NCBI GenBank assembly: GCA_947593515.1
Contig: CANQDQ010000011.1
Coordinates: 1 to 64,000, forward strand
Length of the DNA stretch: 64,000 bases
Source of the DNA: an uncultured Bacteroidales bacterium
GTDB lineage: Bacteria; Bacteroidota; Bacteroidia; Bacteroidales; UBA11471
Reading direction: 5' to 3'
Positions 19,861 through 30,939 of the stretch are shown here, piece by piece (position 1 is the first letter of the stretch; every line of letters begins with the position of its first letter). The notes below the pieces were generated by a model. The model saw only the letters and a program-made list of their open reading frames with translations. It did not search any database and had not been told where the DNA came from. Position numbers and translations under genes: made by a program.

Positions 19861-20847
19861 ATGAAACACCTTTTTCAATTTGTCGTGATGCTGCTGTTTT
19901 CAGCATCGCTCTCGGCTGCCGGTGCGCCGCAGCGTCTTCTTGTCGTCGCCCAAGACGGTACGGGCGATTACACGTCCATACAGGAAGCCATTTATGCCAT
20001 ACGCGATTATACGCCCGTTCCCGTTACCGTTTTCATCAAAAACGGCGTCTATCGCGAGAAACTCATCATTCCGTCGTGGAAGTGCGATATTACCTTGCAG
20101 GGCGAGAGCGCCGAAAATACGATTATCACGTACGATGATTATGCCGGAAAAATGCTGGTGTATTTCGGCGCGATGATTGAGAAAATGGGAACGTTCCGCT
20201 CGCATACGCTGCTGGTGGCGGGGCATCGCATCACGCTGGAAAATCTTACGATTGAAAATACCGCCGGCAGGGTAGGACAGGCTGTTGCGCTGCATACTGA
20301 AGGCGATGGCATCATCGTGCGCAACTGCCGCCTGAAAGGCAATCAGGACACCGTCTTTACCGGCGACGAAAAGAGTCATGTCTATTTTGTGAATTGTTAT
20401 ATCGAAGGAACGACCGATTTTATTTTCGGTCCGGCGACTTGCTGGTTCGAGAGGTGTGAAATACACAGCCTTCAAAATTCGTATGTTACCGCCGCTTCGA
20501 CACCGGAAGAGCACCCATTCGGCTATGTGTTCCACAACTGCTGGCTGACAGCTGCCGACGGTGTCAATAAAGTCTATCTCGGACGTCCGTGGCGCGCCCA
20601 CGCTGCTGTCGCTTTCATCGATTGCAAGTTGGGCGGGCATATCCGCGCCGAAGGCTGGGAAAACTGGCGGAATCCGGAAAATGAAAAGACTGCCCGATAT
20701 AGCGAATACAACTGCTCGGGTGAGGGCGCTTCCACCGACAAACGCGTGAATTGGTGCCGCCAACTCTCCAAACGGGAGGTGAAAAAATATACCCGTGAAA
20801 AAGTTTTGAACGGGACGTGGTGGAAAGACACACCAGAAAACGAATAA
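19861..20847 (+). CDS. Pectinesterase (CE8 family), secreted
   Basis: VVAQDGTGDYTSIQEAIYAI, NQDTVFTGDEKSHVYFVNCYIEGTTDFIFGPATCWFERCEIHS, YLGRPW; N-terminal signal peptide. Confidence 0.93.
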   Translation: MKHLFQFVVMLLFSASLSAAGAPQRLLVVAQDGTGDYTSIQEAIYAIRDYTPVPVTVFIKNGVYREKLIIPSWKCDITLQGESAENTIITYDDYAGKMLVYFGAMIEKMGTFRSHTLLVAGHRITLENLTIENTAGRVGQAVALHTEGDGIIVRNCRLKGNQDTVFTGDEKSHVYFVNCYIEGTTDFIFGPATCWFERCEIHSLQNSYVTAASTPEEHPFGYVFHNCWLTAADGVNKVYLGRPWRAHAAVAFIDCKLGGHIRAEGWENWRNPENEKTARYSEYNCSGEGASTDKRVNWCRQLSKREVKKYTREKVLNGTWWKDTPENE

Positions 20848-20867
20848 AAACCTGTAAATATAAATCC

Positions 20868-22538
20868 ATGAAAAAGAGTAACATCATTGTTTTGTTTCTG
20901 TTGCTTGCCGGCGCGTTGTCGGCTCAACAGGTATCGGAAGTATGGGCGCCCGATCTCGGGAACGGCAAGTACAAAAACCCGATTATCGACGCCGACTATT
21001 CCGACCCCGACGTCTGCCGCGTGGGCGACGATTACTACATGACTTCTTCGAGTTTCAACTGCATTCCGGCTTTGCAAATACTTCATTCCAAAGATTTGGT
21101 AAACTGGACGATTATCGGCTGCGCTGCCGAACGGCTTGCACCCGAAGAAGATTTCTCGAAACCGCAGCATGGCAACGGCGTATGGGCGCCGAGCATCCGT
21201 TACCATGACGGCGAATTTTATGTTTGCTACGGCGACCCCGACAGAGGTATTTATATGATTAAAACAAAAGACCCTGCCGGTCGCTGGGACGAGCCGATAC
21301 TTATTCGTCCGGCAGTGGGACTTATCGACCCGTGTCCTTTTTGGGACGAAGACGGTCGCGCCTATGTCGCACACGGATATGCCGGCAGTCGGGCTGGCGT
21401 GAAAAGCATTCTCGGTATGTTCGAAATGACACCCGACGGCACGGCGAGCATCGGAGCCGACCGTGTCGTTTACGACGGACATATCGACAACGAAACCATC
21501 GAAGGAGCGAAAATGTACAAACGCGGCGACTACTATTACATCTTTTCTCCCGCCGGCGGTGTGGCTACCGGCTGGCAGGTCGTACTCCGCTCCAAAAATG
21601 TATGGGGTCCCTACGAAACCCGTACAGTCATGGCGCAGGGAAGTACCGATGTCAATGGCCCTCACCAAGGTGCGTGGGTCGATACGCCCGACGGACAGGA
21701 ACACTGGTTCCTCCATTTCCAAGACAAAGGGGCTTACGGTCGGGTAGTACATCTGCAACCGATGGAATGGCTCGAAAATGGTTGGCCTGTTATCGGCGTC
21801 GATAAAGACGGCGACGGCTGCGGCGAACCGGTTGCCACTTACCGCAAACCCAATGTGGGCAAGAGTTATCCCAAAGCTACGCCCGCCGATACCGACGAAT
21901 TCGACGGCACGGAACTCGGGCTGCAATGGCAGTGGCACGGCAATCCCAATGCACTGTGGTATTTCTGCGATGCCGCTTCTTCGACGCTGCGCCTTTTCTC
22001 GCACCACACGCCCGACATGAAAAGTCTGTACGACGTGCCTAACCTGCTTCTGCAAAAATTCCCGACCGAAAATTTCACCGCGACGACGAAAGTGAAATTC
22101 GCTCCGCGCGAGAGAAACGGCAAGCGGGAGTCGGGCGAACGCGCCGGTCTTGTGATTATGGGGCTCGACTATGCCGTACTCGCTTTGGAGAGCCGCCCCG
22201 ACGGAATCTATCTGGTGCAGGCGGATTGCAAGAAAGCCGATAAAGGCGCGGTGGAAAAAGAGAATGCCGCTCTGAAACTCGATGGCAGCGAAATATACTT
22301 GCAAGTGAAAGTGAAACAAGCCGGCGCCAAAAAAACGAAAGCCAAAGGCGATTACCGCTGCGAATGCACTTTCCTGTACAGCCTCGACGGAAACAAATAC
22401 ATACCGTTCGGCGAAACGTTTGTCGCCAGAGAAGGGCAGTGGATAGGCGCGAAAACCGGACTCTTCTGCACCCGCACGTGGAAAAGCAACGACAGCGGCT
22501 GGCTGGATGTCGATTGGTTCCGCTTCACGAAAAAATAA
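20868..22538 (+). CDS. Glycoside hydrolase family 43 protein
   Basis: YKNPIIDADYSDPDVCRVGDDYYMTSSSFNCIPALQILHSKDLVNWTIIG; GVWAPSIRYHDGEFYVCYG. Confidence 0.93.
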   Translation: MKKSNIIVLFLLLAGALSAQQVSEVWAPDLGNGKYKNPIIDADYSDPDVCRVGDDYYMTSSSFNCIPALQILHSKDLVNWTIIGCAAERLAPEEDFSKPQHGNGVWAPSIRYHDGEFYVCYGDPDRGIYMIKTKDPAGRWDEPILIRPAVGLIDPCPFWDEDGRAYVAHGYAGSRAGVKSILGMFEMTPDGTASIGADRVVYDGHIDNETIEGAKMYKRGDYYYIFSPAGGVATGWQVVLRSKNVWGPYETRTVMAQGSTDVNGPHQGAWVDTPDGQEHWFLHFQDKGAYGRVVHLQPMEWLENGWPVIGVDKDGDGCGEPVATYRKPNVGKSYPKATPADTDEFDGTELGLQWQWHGNPNALWYFCDAASSTLRLFSHHTPDMKSLYDVPNLLLQKFPTENFTATTKVKFAPRERNGKRESGERAGLVIMGLDYAVLALESRPDGIYLVQADCKKADKGAVEKENAALKLDGSEIYLQVKVKQAGAKKTKAKGDYRCECTFLYSLDGNKYIPFGETFVAREGQWIGAKTGLFCTRTWKSNDSGWLDVDWFRFTKK

Positions 22539-22553
22539 AAATTTTCGATAGAA

Positions 22554-22580
22554 ATCCGGCGGGAATATTCCCCGCCGGAT
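22554..22580 (+). terminator. Hairpin downstream of GH43 gene
   Basis: ATCCGGCGGG / CCCGCCGGAT perfect 10-bp stem. Confidence 0.55.
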
Positions 22581-22603
22581 AACATTTATATAAAAATCTT
22601 GCT

Positions 22604-23794
22604 ATGACAAAAATCGGAACAGCCCTGTCAAAAGTCGGGACAAAAGTCGTGCTGTGCGGCTCCGGCGAACTCGGTAAGGAAGTTACCATCGAATTGCAGC
22701 GTTATGGCGTCGAAGTCGTTGCGCTCGACAAATATCCCAATGCCCCCGCCATGCAGGTGGCGCATCGCTCCTATGTACTGTCGATGCTCGACGGCGCCAA
22801 GTTGCGCGAAATCATCGAGAAAGAGAAGCCCGACCATATCATTCCCGAAGTGGAGGCTATCGCTACGCCCACCCTTGTGGAGCTTGAAAAGGAAGGCTAT
22901 CATGTAACTCCCACCGCCAAAGCGACTTTCCTGACCATGAATCGTGAGGGCATACGCCGTCTTGCCGCTGAGGAGCTGGGGCTGAAAACGTCGCCCTACC
23001 GCTTTGCTTCGACGCGCGAGGAGTTCGAGGCTGCCGTGCGTGAAATCGGTATGCCGTGCGTCGTGAAGCCCATTATGAGTTCGTCGGGACACGGACAGAG
23101 CGTCATTCGTTCCGAAGCCGATATAGAACATTCGTGGAAATATGCGCAGGAGGGCGGTCGCGCCGGTGCCGGTCGCGTCATCGTCGAGGGCTTCATCGAC
23201 TTCGACTATGAAATTACTCTCCTTACCGTGCGTCATATCGGGGGCACTACGTTCCTTAAACCTATCGGACACCATCAGGTCGATGGCGACTATCGGGAGT
23301 CGTGGCAGCCGCAAGCCATGAGCGAGAAGGCGCTGAAAGCCGCCGAAGAAATTGCCCGTAAAATCACCGATGCGCTCGGAGGTTGGGGCATCTTCGGCGT
23401 GGAGATGTTCATCAAAGGCGATGACGTGATTTTCAGCGAAGTGTCGCCCCGTCCGCACGATACCGGTATGGTAACGATGATTTCGCAGGATTTGTCGGAA
23501 TTTGCGCTGCACGCCCGTGCCGTGTTGGGCTTGCCCGTGCCGGGTATTCGCTTCCATGCTCCGTCGGCGTCGAAAGCCATTGTCGTCGAGGGCGATACCG
23601 ATAAAGTCGAGTTCGACAACCTCGAAGCCGTGTTGGGTGAACCCGATGTGCAGCTGCGCATATTCGGGAAAGCCGAAGTGAACGGGCATCGCCGTCTCGG
23701 CGTGCTTCTTGCCTGCGCCGATACGGTGGAGGAGGCGCTCGCCAAAGTGGAGCGGGCTTATGCCAAATTGAAAATCAACGTTCTGCCCCGATAG
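22604..23794 (+). CDS. purT: Formate-dependent phosphoribosylglycinamide formyltransferase
   Basis: [56 protein letters not shown]. Confidence 0.95.
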   Translation: MTKIGTALSKVGTKVVLCGSGELGKEVTIELQRYGVEVVALDKYPNAPAMQVAHRSYVLSMLDGAKLREIIEKEKPDHIIPEVEAIATPTLVELEKEGYHVTPTAKATFLTMNREGIRRLAAEELGLKTSPYRFASTREEFEAAVREIGMPCVVKPIMSSSGHGQSVIRSEADIEHSWKYAQEGGRAGAGRVIVEGFIDFDYEITLLTVRHIGGTTFLKPIGHHQVDGDYRESWQPQAMSEKALKAAEEIARKITDALGGWGIFGVEMFIKGDDVIFSEVSPRPHDTGMVTMISQDLSEFALHARAVLGLPVPGIRFHAPSASKAIVVEGDTDKVEFDNLEAVLGEPDVQLRIFGKAEVNGHRRLGVLLACADTVEEALAKVERAYAKLKINVLPR

Positions 23795-23812
23795 ATTGTC
23801 GGACGTTTTAAT

Positions 23813-23850
23813 AAGAAAAGAGCCGTTACCTGCGTAACGGCTCTTTTCTT
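23813..23850. terminator. Bidirectional terminator between purT and mrp
   Basis: Perfect 17-bp stem AAGAAAAGAGCCGTTAC / GTAACGGCTCTTTTCTT, 4-nt loop. Confidence 0.9.
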
Positions 23851-24955
23851 ATTTCTGCGTCTCGACGACGCGGGTAGGCGGCTGCGTGTCGTTGCGGCGC
23901 TGCACGGCTTCCACGACCTGCTGCGCCAAGTCGGCGAAAGCCTGTCCGGTGAGCGTGTGCTCGTCGAGGGCGACCGGCCGTCCGCCGTCGCCGCCGTCGC
24001 AAATGCTCTGCACAATGGGAATCTGCCCCAGCAGCGGGACGTTCATCTCTTCCGCCAACCGTTTCACACCCTCTTTTCCGAACAGGTAGTAACGGTTCTG
24101 CGGCAGCTCCGCCGGAGTGAACCATGCCATGTTCTCCACCAGTCCGAGCACGGGCACGTTCACTTTGTCGTTGGTAAACAGGTCGATGCCTTTGCGCGCA
24201 TCTGCCAGAGCCACCTGCTGCGGGGTCGATACCACGATGGCGCCGGTAATGGCAAGCGTCTGAATGAGGGTGAGGTGTATATCGCTCGTGCCGGGCGGGA
24301 GGTCTAAGACGAAATAATCGAGTTCGCCCCAATCGGCGTCGGCAATCAGTTGTTTCAGGGCGTTGCTTGCCATGCCGCCGCGCCATACGACCGCGCTGTC
24401 GGCATTGACGAAAAAGCCTATGGAGAGCAGCTTCACGCCGTATTTTTCAATCGGGATTATCAGTTCGCGACCCTCCACTTCCTCTGCGTAGGGGCGGGCA
24501 TCTTCCACCCCGAACATTTTGGGCATCGAGGGTCCGAAAATATCGGCATCGAGCAATCCCACTTTATAACCCTCTTTTGCCAGCGCCACCGCCAGATTCG
24601 CCGCTACGGTCGATTTGCCTACGCCGCCTTTCCCCGACGATACGGCGATGATGTTTTTCACCTGCGGCAGCAGTTTGTCGGGGGCGGGAGCCTGTTGTTT
24701 CCGGAACTGTTCGCGGATATTTCCTTTTATATCCACGTCGGCGCCCACGTAGGTGAGAATGGCGGTTTCCGCCGCTTTCACCACCGACTTGCGGAACGGG
24801 TCGTTCTCCCGCTCGAAGATGAGAGAAAACGAAACTTTGTTCCCGTCGATGCGTATATCTTCACCCACCATGCCTGCGGCAACGAGGTCTTTCCCGCTGC
24901 CCGGATAACGCACCGTTGCCAGTGCGTCGAGAATCAATTTGGGATAAATCGTCAT
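23849..24955 (-). CDS. Mrp/NBP35 family Fe-S cluster carrier ATPase
   Basis: IIAVSSGKGGVGKSTVAANLAVALA, DADIFGPSMPKMFG, LPPGTSDIHLTL. Confidence 0.94.
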   Translation of the reverse strand: MTIYPKLILDALATVRYPGSGKDLVAAGMVGEDIRIDGNKVSFSLIFERENDPFRKSVVKAAETAILTYVGADVDIKGNIREQFRKQQAPAPDKLLPQVKNIIAVSSGKGGVGKSTVAANLAVALAKEGYKVGLLDADIFGPSMPKMFGVEDARPYAEEVEGRELIIPIEKYGVKLLSIGFFVNADSAVVWRGGMASNALKQLIADADWGELDYFVLDLPPGTSDIHLTLIQTLAITGAIVVSTPQQVALADARKGIDLFTNDKVNVPVLGLVENMAWFTPAELPQNRYYLFGKEGVKRLAEEMNVPLLGQIPIVQSICDGGDGGRPVALDEHTLTGQAFADLAQQVVEAVQRRNDTQPPTRVVETQK

Positions 24956-24982
24956 TTTATTTGTCGTTTGTTGAAAGTGTCG

Positions 24983-25741
24983 TTATTTTCCGCTTGCCGC
25001 TGCGCTGCGTTTGCTGCGGTTGAAGCTGCGGTAGGTGTCGTATTCGATTTCCGTGTCCGGCTCCGTCCATACTTCGCGGGGTTCGCATACGAATTGCAGG
25101 TATTTTATCGTCATGCCGCGCTCGAGCCACTGCTGTTCGTAGAAAGTGCGTATCGACAATATTTCGTCGTCGATGCCCGAATGGTAAAGGTCGTCCGTCT
25201 GCATCTTTACGGGCAGCCTGTTGGCTTTCACCATTTCGCAGGTGTAGGTGTAGAGGAAAGGGCTGTCGCATTTGAGATGTATCACGCCGTCGGGACGCAG
25301 TACGCGGCGATACAGTTCCATGAAGCGGGTCGAGGTAAGCCGTTTCCGCACTTTTTTCATCTGCGGGTCGGGAAAGGTAATCCATATCTCCGACACTTCG
25401 TCGGGGGCGAAAAAACGGTCAAGCAGCTCTATCGAGGTGCGCAGAAAAGCGACGTTCTTCAACCCCTCTTGCAGCGAGGCTTTTGCGCCCGTCCACATAC
25501 GCGCCCCCTTTATATCGATACCGATGAAATTCTTTTGCGGGTATTTGCGTGCCAGCCCTACGGCGTATTCGCCTTTGCCGCAGCCCAATTCGAGTACGAT
25601 AGGAGCGTCGTTCCCGAAAAAGTCGGCATTCCAGTGCCCCCGCATGGCAAAACCTTTTTCCTGCAAGGCGGCAAACGGATATTGGAATACGTGCGGGTAT
25701 CCGTTCATGTCGTCGAATTTTTGTAATTTGTTCTTTCCCAT
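24983..25741 (-). CDS. trmB: tRNA (guanosine(46)-N7)-methyltransferase
   Basis: [48 protein letters not shown]. Confidence 0.94.
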   Translation of the reverse strand: MGKNKLQKFDDMNGYPHVFQYPFAALQEKGFAMRGHWNADFFGNDAPIVLELGCGKGEYAVGLARKYPQKNFIGIDIKGARMWTGAKASLQEGLKNVAFLRTSIELLDRFFAPDEVSEIWITFPDPQMKKVRKRLTSTRFMELYRRVLRPDGVIHLKCDSPFLYTYTCEMVKANRLPVKMQTDDLYHSGIDDEILSIRTFYEQQWLERGMTIKYLQFVCEPREVWTEPDTEIEYDTYRSFNRSKRSAAASGK

Positions 25742-25751
25742 GCGTGTAGGT

Positions 25752-26438
25752 TTACATACGGCTGTCGAAGCGGATAATGTGCTCGACGACGAACAGGTCT
25801 TTTATCTCGCTTTTGCGTATCTCTATGTCGTCGTATTCCGTGTTGGCGCTCCGCAGAATCACCATCGACGGGTCGGTGTGCTTGCGTATATATTTCACCA
25901 TGCGGTAGTCTTCGAGCAGTATCACGTAGATTTGCCCCCAAAATATCAGGTCGGCGTTGCGCACTTCGCGTATCGCCACCATATCGCCGTTGCAGATGAC
26001 CGGCTGCATACTGTCGCCGCTTACCCGCACCACGCTGCAATCGGGGCTGATGAAAGGCACGTCGATGACTCCTATCAGCCGGTCGTTGGAAAACATCATG
26101 CTGCGCCCCATGCTGCCGGCGGTTACGTCTACATCATAGACTTTCGCTCCGGCCGCGGCGTCGCGCCGTATGGCAGATGCGGGCAGCGACAGCGCCGAAC
26201 TGTGTTGCGGCGGCATCATGTAGAATATGTTGCCCGTGCCGTTGAGCAGCCATTCTTTGGAGACGCCCAACCCCACGACGATTTTATTGATGAGCGAATC
26301 GTTGATAGGTAGTTTTCCGTTTATGTGTTTGGAAAAGTTGGAACGGTCGGTTTTGATGCGGTCGGCAAATTCGTTTTGCGTAACTTGCAGAATGCGAATA
26401 AGTTCGCGAATGCGACCGATAAGCACTTCATTTGTCAT
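25752..26438 (-). CDS. XRE-family HTH regulator with S24 (LexA/CI-like) peptidase domain
   Basis: [53 protein letters not shown] and MVKYIRKH Ser/Lys dyad. Confidence 0.88.
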   Translation of the reverse strand: MTNEVLIGRIRELIRILQVTQNEFADRIKTDRSNFSKHINGKLPINDSLINKIVVGLGVSKEWLLNGTGNIFYMMPPQHSSALSLPASAIRRDAAAGAKVYDVDVTAGSMGRSMMFSNDRLIGVIDVPFISPDCSVVRVSGDSMQPVICNGDMVAIREVRNADLIFWGQIYVILLEDYRMVKYIRKHTDPSMVILRSANTEYDDIEIRKSEIKDLFVVEHIIRFDSRM

Positions 26439-26629
26439 GGCAATTTTTTTGAGAGGTTGTGCCGTTTTGATAAATATCGCACGAAGAAGTGGGTATATTA
26501 CCATAGCTTTGTGTTGCAAAGATAGAAAAACTATTTCAAATATCCTATTATTTTAGGAATATTTTGTATTTAAGATTCTTTCGTTTGCAATTTGTAGTAT
26601 GGTTTTATACCAATCGAATTTTTGACAAG

Positions 26630-26708
26630 GGGAGTACGGCGCTGTTTGTTTTGGTTGATAATAGGAGGAGATTGAGAGGCTCCGGAGTTCGTGTTGCGCC
26701 GTACTCCC
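26630..26708. repeat. 13-bp perfect inverted repeat, 53-nt spacer
   Basis: GGGAGTACGGCGC (26630-26642) / GCGCCGTACTCCC (26696-26708). Confidence 0.85.
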
Positions 26709-26735
26709 TTCGAAGAAAGAAAGGAGGAAAATACG

Positions 26736-27071
26736 ATGTTGGAATTATATGCCCGACACCTTACCTTGCTGTGTGTCGGGCAGTTCATAGCCCATTTCGA
26801 TTACGACGACCTGACGTGCCGCCGCTATCGGAGCGAATACGAAACGACGCTTGCCGGTACGCCCTTGCTGCTCTACTGTCGGGCGGATTTCGACGACAAA
26901 GGCGAGGACATTCGGAATTTCGATTTCGAGGTGGAGGCAGCCGACGACACGCCGCTGCGCATCGTCGGCTCTATGCGGCGTGCCGGCGAAAAGGCGAAGC
27001 AGTGGATCAATGCCTATCTGAAAAATTACCGTGCCTGCTTTCCGCAGAAAACCGATGACGACGATGCGTAA
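26736..27071 (+). CDS. Hypothetical small protein
   Basis: ORF with AAGGAGG-like RBS just upstream of ATG 26736; encodes MLELYARHLTLLCVGQF... Confidence 0.55.
   Translation: MLELYARHLTLLCVGQFIAHFDYDDLTCRRYRSEYETTLAGTPLLLYCRADFDDKGEDIRNFDFEVEAADDTPLRIVGSMRRAGEKAKQWINAYLKNYRACFPQKTDDDDA
26750..26782. repeat. 10-bp perfect inverted repeat at the 5-prime end of the 26736 ORF
   Basis: TGCCCGACAC (26750-26759) / GTGTCGGGCA (26773-26782). Confidence 0.8.
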
Positions 27072-27122
27072 CAGCCTGCTGCCTTTTTGTTTGGCGTATG
27101 AAATTATTGTTCTCCAGGACTC

Positions 27123-28325
27123 TTACATAGAGATAGCGCAACGCAGCGACTCCAAGATTCCCCTGTTCGCATTGTCTATCACCGAATTTTCCAACAGGGT
27201 CAGATAAATCTGCGTCGTCCGTTCCGACGTATGCCCCATGCCGGCACTGATGACCGACACGGGTACCTGATGGTCCCGTGCCGCCGTCGCCCAGCTGTGG
27301 CGCGCCGTGTAGAACGACAGCCGCTGCACCACGCCCGCCATATCGCACAATCGTTTCAACAGTCGGTTGTAGTAGGAAACGGCAACACGGTATTCCGCAT
27401 ACGTTTTTTCGAGATTTTCATCTTTCAGAATCGGAAATACATACGGACGCTCCCCGTCGGCATACCGTTCGATGATGCGCTGTATCTCCGGTTCCACACG
27501 AATCATGATTTCCTGTCCCGTCTTGCGGCGGACGTAGTGAATCATGCCGTCGCAGATATTCTCGCGCCGCAGGTAGACCATATCGACGAAAGCCATACCT
27601 CGCGTATAAAACGAGAACAGGAACAAATCCCTTGTCAACGCCAGCGGAGACGGCTGCGGAATGTGCAGCCCGACGAATCGTGCGATGACGCGCTCGCCGA
27701 CCGCCCGCTTGCGGGTGCGGTCGATACCCGTATATACATTCTTGAAAGGAGATTTCTGTTCTGCCAGCCCTTGGCACACCGCCTTGTTATAGACGGAGCG
27801 CAAGATGCGCATATAGAACGAAACGGTGTTGCGCACCATGCCGTGTTGCGACAGCTCGGCATTGAACCGCTCGATGAGCGGCTCCGTAACCGCCGCTATG
27901 GGAATGTCCCCGCCGAGGAACCGTGCGAAACGGTGCATGGTATATTCGTAATTTGAGGCGGTGCCCAAGCGGTTGCACAGGCGCAGCAGGTCGATTTGTT
28001 TCTGCATGAAAGTCAGAATCGTTGCGGTGCGGTCGGATTTGCGGAAGCGTCGGACAATCTCCTCTGCCGTATAAGGCTCTCCCGACGCATCGAGTTCCTT
28101 GATAACTCTCCGCAGCAGGGTCATGTCGCCCTGTATGCGGCTTTGGAGTGTGGCGTCCGCCTCCGGCTGTTTGAAACATTGCCTCTCCTTGTTCCAATCT
28201 TCCGGCAAAATATGAATATTTGTCGTGATTTGCCGAATGACACGCTTGTGCGTTACCTGATAATAAATTGTTCCCGCTTTACCAGCGATGCTCGAAGCAC
28301 GTAGTTTTACTTTAATCGTTGCCAT
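27123..28325 (-). CDS. Site-specific tyrosine recombinase/integrase, Bacteroidota type (orphan)
   Basis: MATIKVKLRASSIAGKAGTIYYQVTHKR N-term; TRGMAFVDMVYL, RRKTGQ, TARHSWATAA, MGHTSERTTQIYL catalytic motifs. Confidence 0.9.
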   Translation of the reverse strand: MATIKVKLRASSIAGKAGTIYYQVTHKRVIRQITTNIHILPEDWNKERQCFKQPEADATLQSRIQGDMTLLRRVIKELDASGEPYTAEEIVRRFRKSDRTATILTFMQKQIDLLRLCNRLGTASNYEYTMHRFARFLGGDIPIAAVTEPLIERFNAELSQHGMVRNTVSFYMRILRSVYNKAVCQGLAEQKSPFKNVYTGIDRTRKRAVGERVIARFVGLHIPQPSPLALTRDLFLFSFYTRGMAFVDMVYLRRENICDGMIHYVRRKTGQEIMIRVEPEIQRIIERYADGERPYVFPILKDENLEKTYAEYRVAVSYYNRLLKRLCDMAGVVQRLSFYTARHSWATAARDHQVPVSVISAGMGHTSERTTQIYLTLLENSVIDNANRGILESLRCAISM

Positions 28326-28491
28326 AATCTTTCTTGTTTTGGTTAAGGGGCGCAAGATATTTTTATACCTCGCTCGCTGAGGCAAATTGTGGCTTTTTAT
28401 TTTGATGAAATGGGCGCGGGCGGCAGCGTGGTGATTTTTTATCGCCCTTGCCGCCGTTTCAAGTAATCAGACGTGCCGGCAAAAAAATACC

Positions 28492-28520
28492 GGCTGTCCT
28501 TGCGGAGCAGCCGGTACACA
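28492..28520 (-). terminator. Terminator downstream of gapA
   Basis: TACCGGCTG / CAGCCGGTA stem; on the minus strand followed by a U-run. Confidence 0.75.
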
Positions 28521-28537
28521 TATATAAAAAATAACTA

Positions 28538-29581
<1,044 letters not shown>

Positions 29582-29857
29582 CTATTTTCCTTTGTTCGTA
29601 TAAAGAGATTTCTTCGGATTTTCGAGTGCAAAGGTAGTTATTTTATCTTTTCTTTTATACTTTTTCAGAGAAAATAAGTGCTAAAAATTTTCTATTTCAT
29701 TGAATTTTTTTGGATTATATGTTATTTTGACAGGTGCACTTTGCAAAACGACCGCTATTTGCTTGCATGTAGGGAGGGAAAAAAGCTCCGATAAAAATAA
29801 TCGGCGGATTTTCACCAAAATTAAAGGCGGAAATTTTTTCAGAAAAGAAAAGGATTA

Positions 29858-29865
29858 TATCTTTG
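29858..29865 (+). promoter_or_regulatory. -7 element TATCTTTG upstream of mdh
   Basis: TAnnTTTG match 50 nt upstream of mdh start; no clear -33 TTTG. Confidence 0.45.
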
Positions 29866-29914
29866 CAGATGATTTTTTAGGAAAAGAGATTGTATAACAT
29901 TTAATTTGTGAATT

Positions 29915-30844
29915 ATGACGAAAATTACAGTCGTAGGTGCCGGCAATGTAGGCGCCACGTGCGCCAATGTTTTGGCTTTCAAAGAAGTTGCCGACGAAAT
30001 CGTATTGCTGGATATTAAAGAAGGTGTTTCCGAAGGCAAGGCGCTCGATATGACGCAGACGACCACGCTGCTCGGATTCGATTCCCGCATCAGCGGCATA
30101 ACCAATGATTATACCAAAACCGCAGGTTCCGATGTCGTTGTCATTACTTCGGGCATTCCCCGCAAGCCGGGCATGACGCGCGAAGAGCTTATCGGCGTGA
30201 ATGCCGGTATCGTGAAGTCGGTAACCGAAAGCGTTTTGGCACATTCGCCCAACGCCATCATCGTTTGCGTCAGCAACCCGATGGATACGATGACCTATCT
30301 GATACAAAAGGTAAGCGGACTTCCCAAAAATCGTGTTATCGGTATGGGCGGCGCGCTCGACAGCTCGCGCTTCAAATGCTACCTGAGCAAAGCCCTCAAT
30401 GCCAACCCCAATGAAATAGAGGGCATCGTGATAGGCGGACACGGCGATACGACCATGATACCGCTTACCCGTCTGGCATCTTATAAAGGTGTACCCGTTA
30501 CCGAACTGCTCGACAAAGAGACGCTCGACAAAGTGGTTGCCGACACGATGGTCGGCGGTGCAACGCTCACCAAGCTGCTCGGTACATCGGCATGGTATGC
30601 TCCGGGTGCCGCTACGGCATACGTGGTAGAGTCGATTATTCACGACCAGAAGAAAGTCGTTTCTTGCAGCGTTTATCTCGAAGGCGAATACGGCGAGAGC
30701 GACATCTGCGTCGGCGTACCTGTCGTGCTGGGTCGTACCGGTTGGGAGAAAGTTGTGGATTTCAGACTCAACGATGCCGAAAAAGCGCTCTTCAAGGCAA
30801 GCGCCGCTGCTGTGCGTAAAACTAACGGCGCCCTCAATCTTTGA
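29915..30844 (+). CDS. mdh: Malate dehydrogenase
   Basis: ITVVGAGNVGATCANVLA, VVITSGIPRKPGMTREELI, CVSNPMDTMTYL. Confidence 0.95.
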   Translation: MTKITVVGAGNVGATCANVLAFKEVADEIVLLDIKEGVSEGKALDMTQTTTLLGFDSRISGITNDYTKTAGSDVVVITSGIPRKPGMTREELIGVNAGIVKSVTESVLAHSPNAIIVCVSNPMDTMTYLIQKVSGLPKNRVIGMGGALDSSRFKCYLSKALNANPNEIEGIVIGGHGDTTMIPLTRLASYKGVPVTELLDKETLDKVVADTMVGGATLTKLLGTSAWYAPGAATAYVVESIIHDQKKVVSCSVYLEGEYGESDICVGVPVVLGRTGWEKVVDFRLNDAEKALFKASAAAVRKTNGALNL

Positions 30845-30870
30845 TTTTTTCAGAGACGAAAATAATTCGA

Positions 30871-30894
30871 CGGCTGCACCCTGCGGTGCAGCCG
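30871..30894 (+). terminator. Terminator downstream of mdh
   Basis: CGGCTGCACC / GGTGCAGCCG stem followed by TTTTTC run. Confidence 0.85.
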
Positions 30895-30939
30895 TTTTTC
30901 TTTTGATATCGTTTTTTGTTTGTAAAGGGGGCGGGACGG

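Noticed and set aside
20574-22319. 581-aa minus-strand ORF
   Set aside because: Antisense to the GH43 gene, which has clear family motifs; treated as spurious
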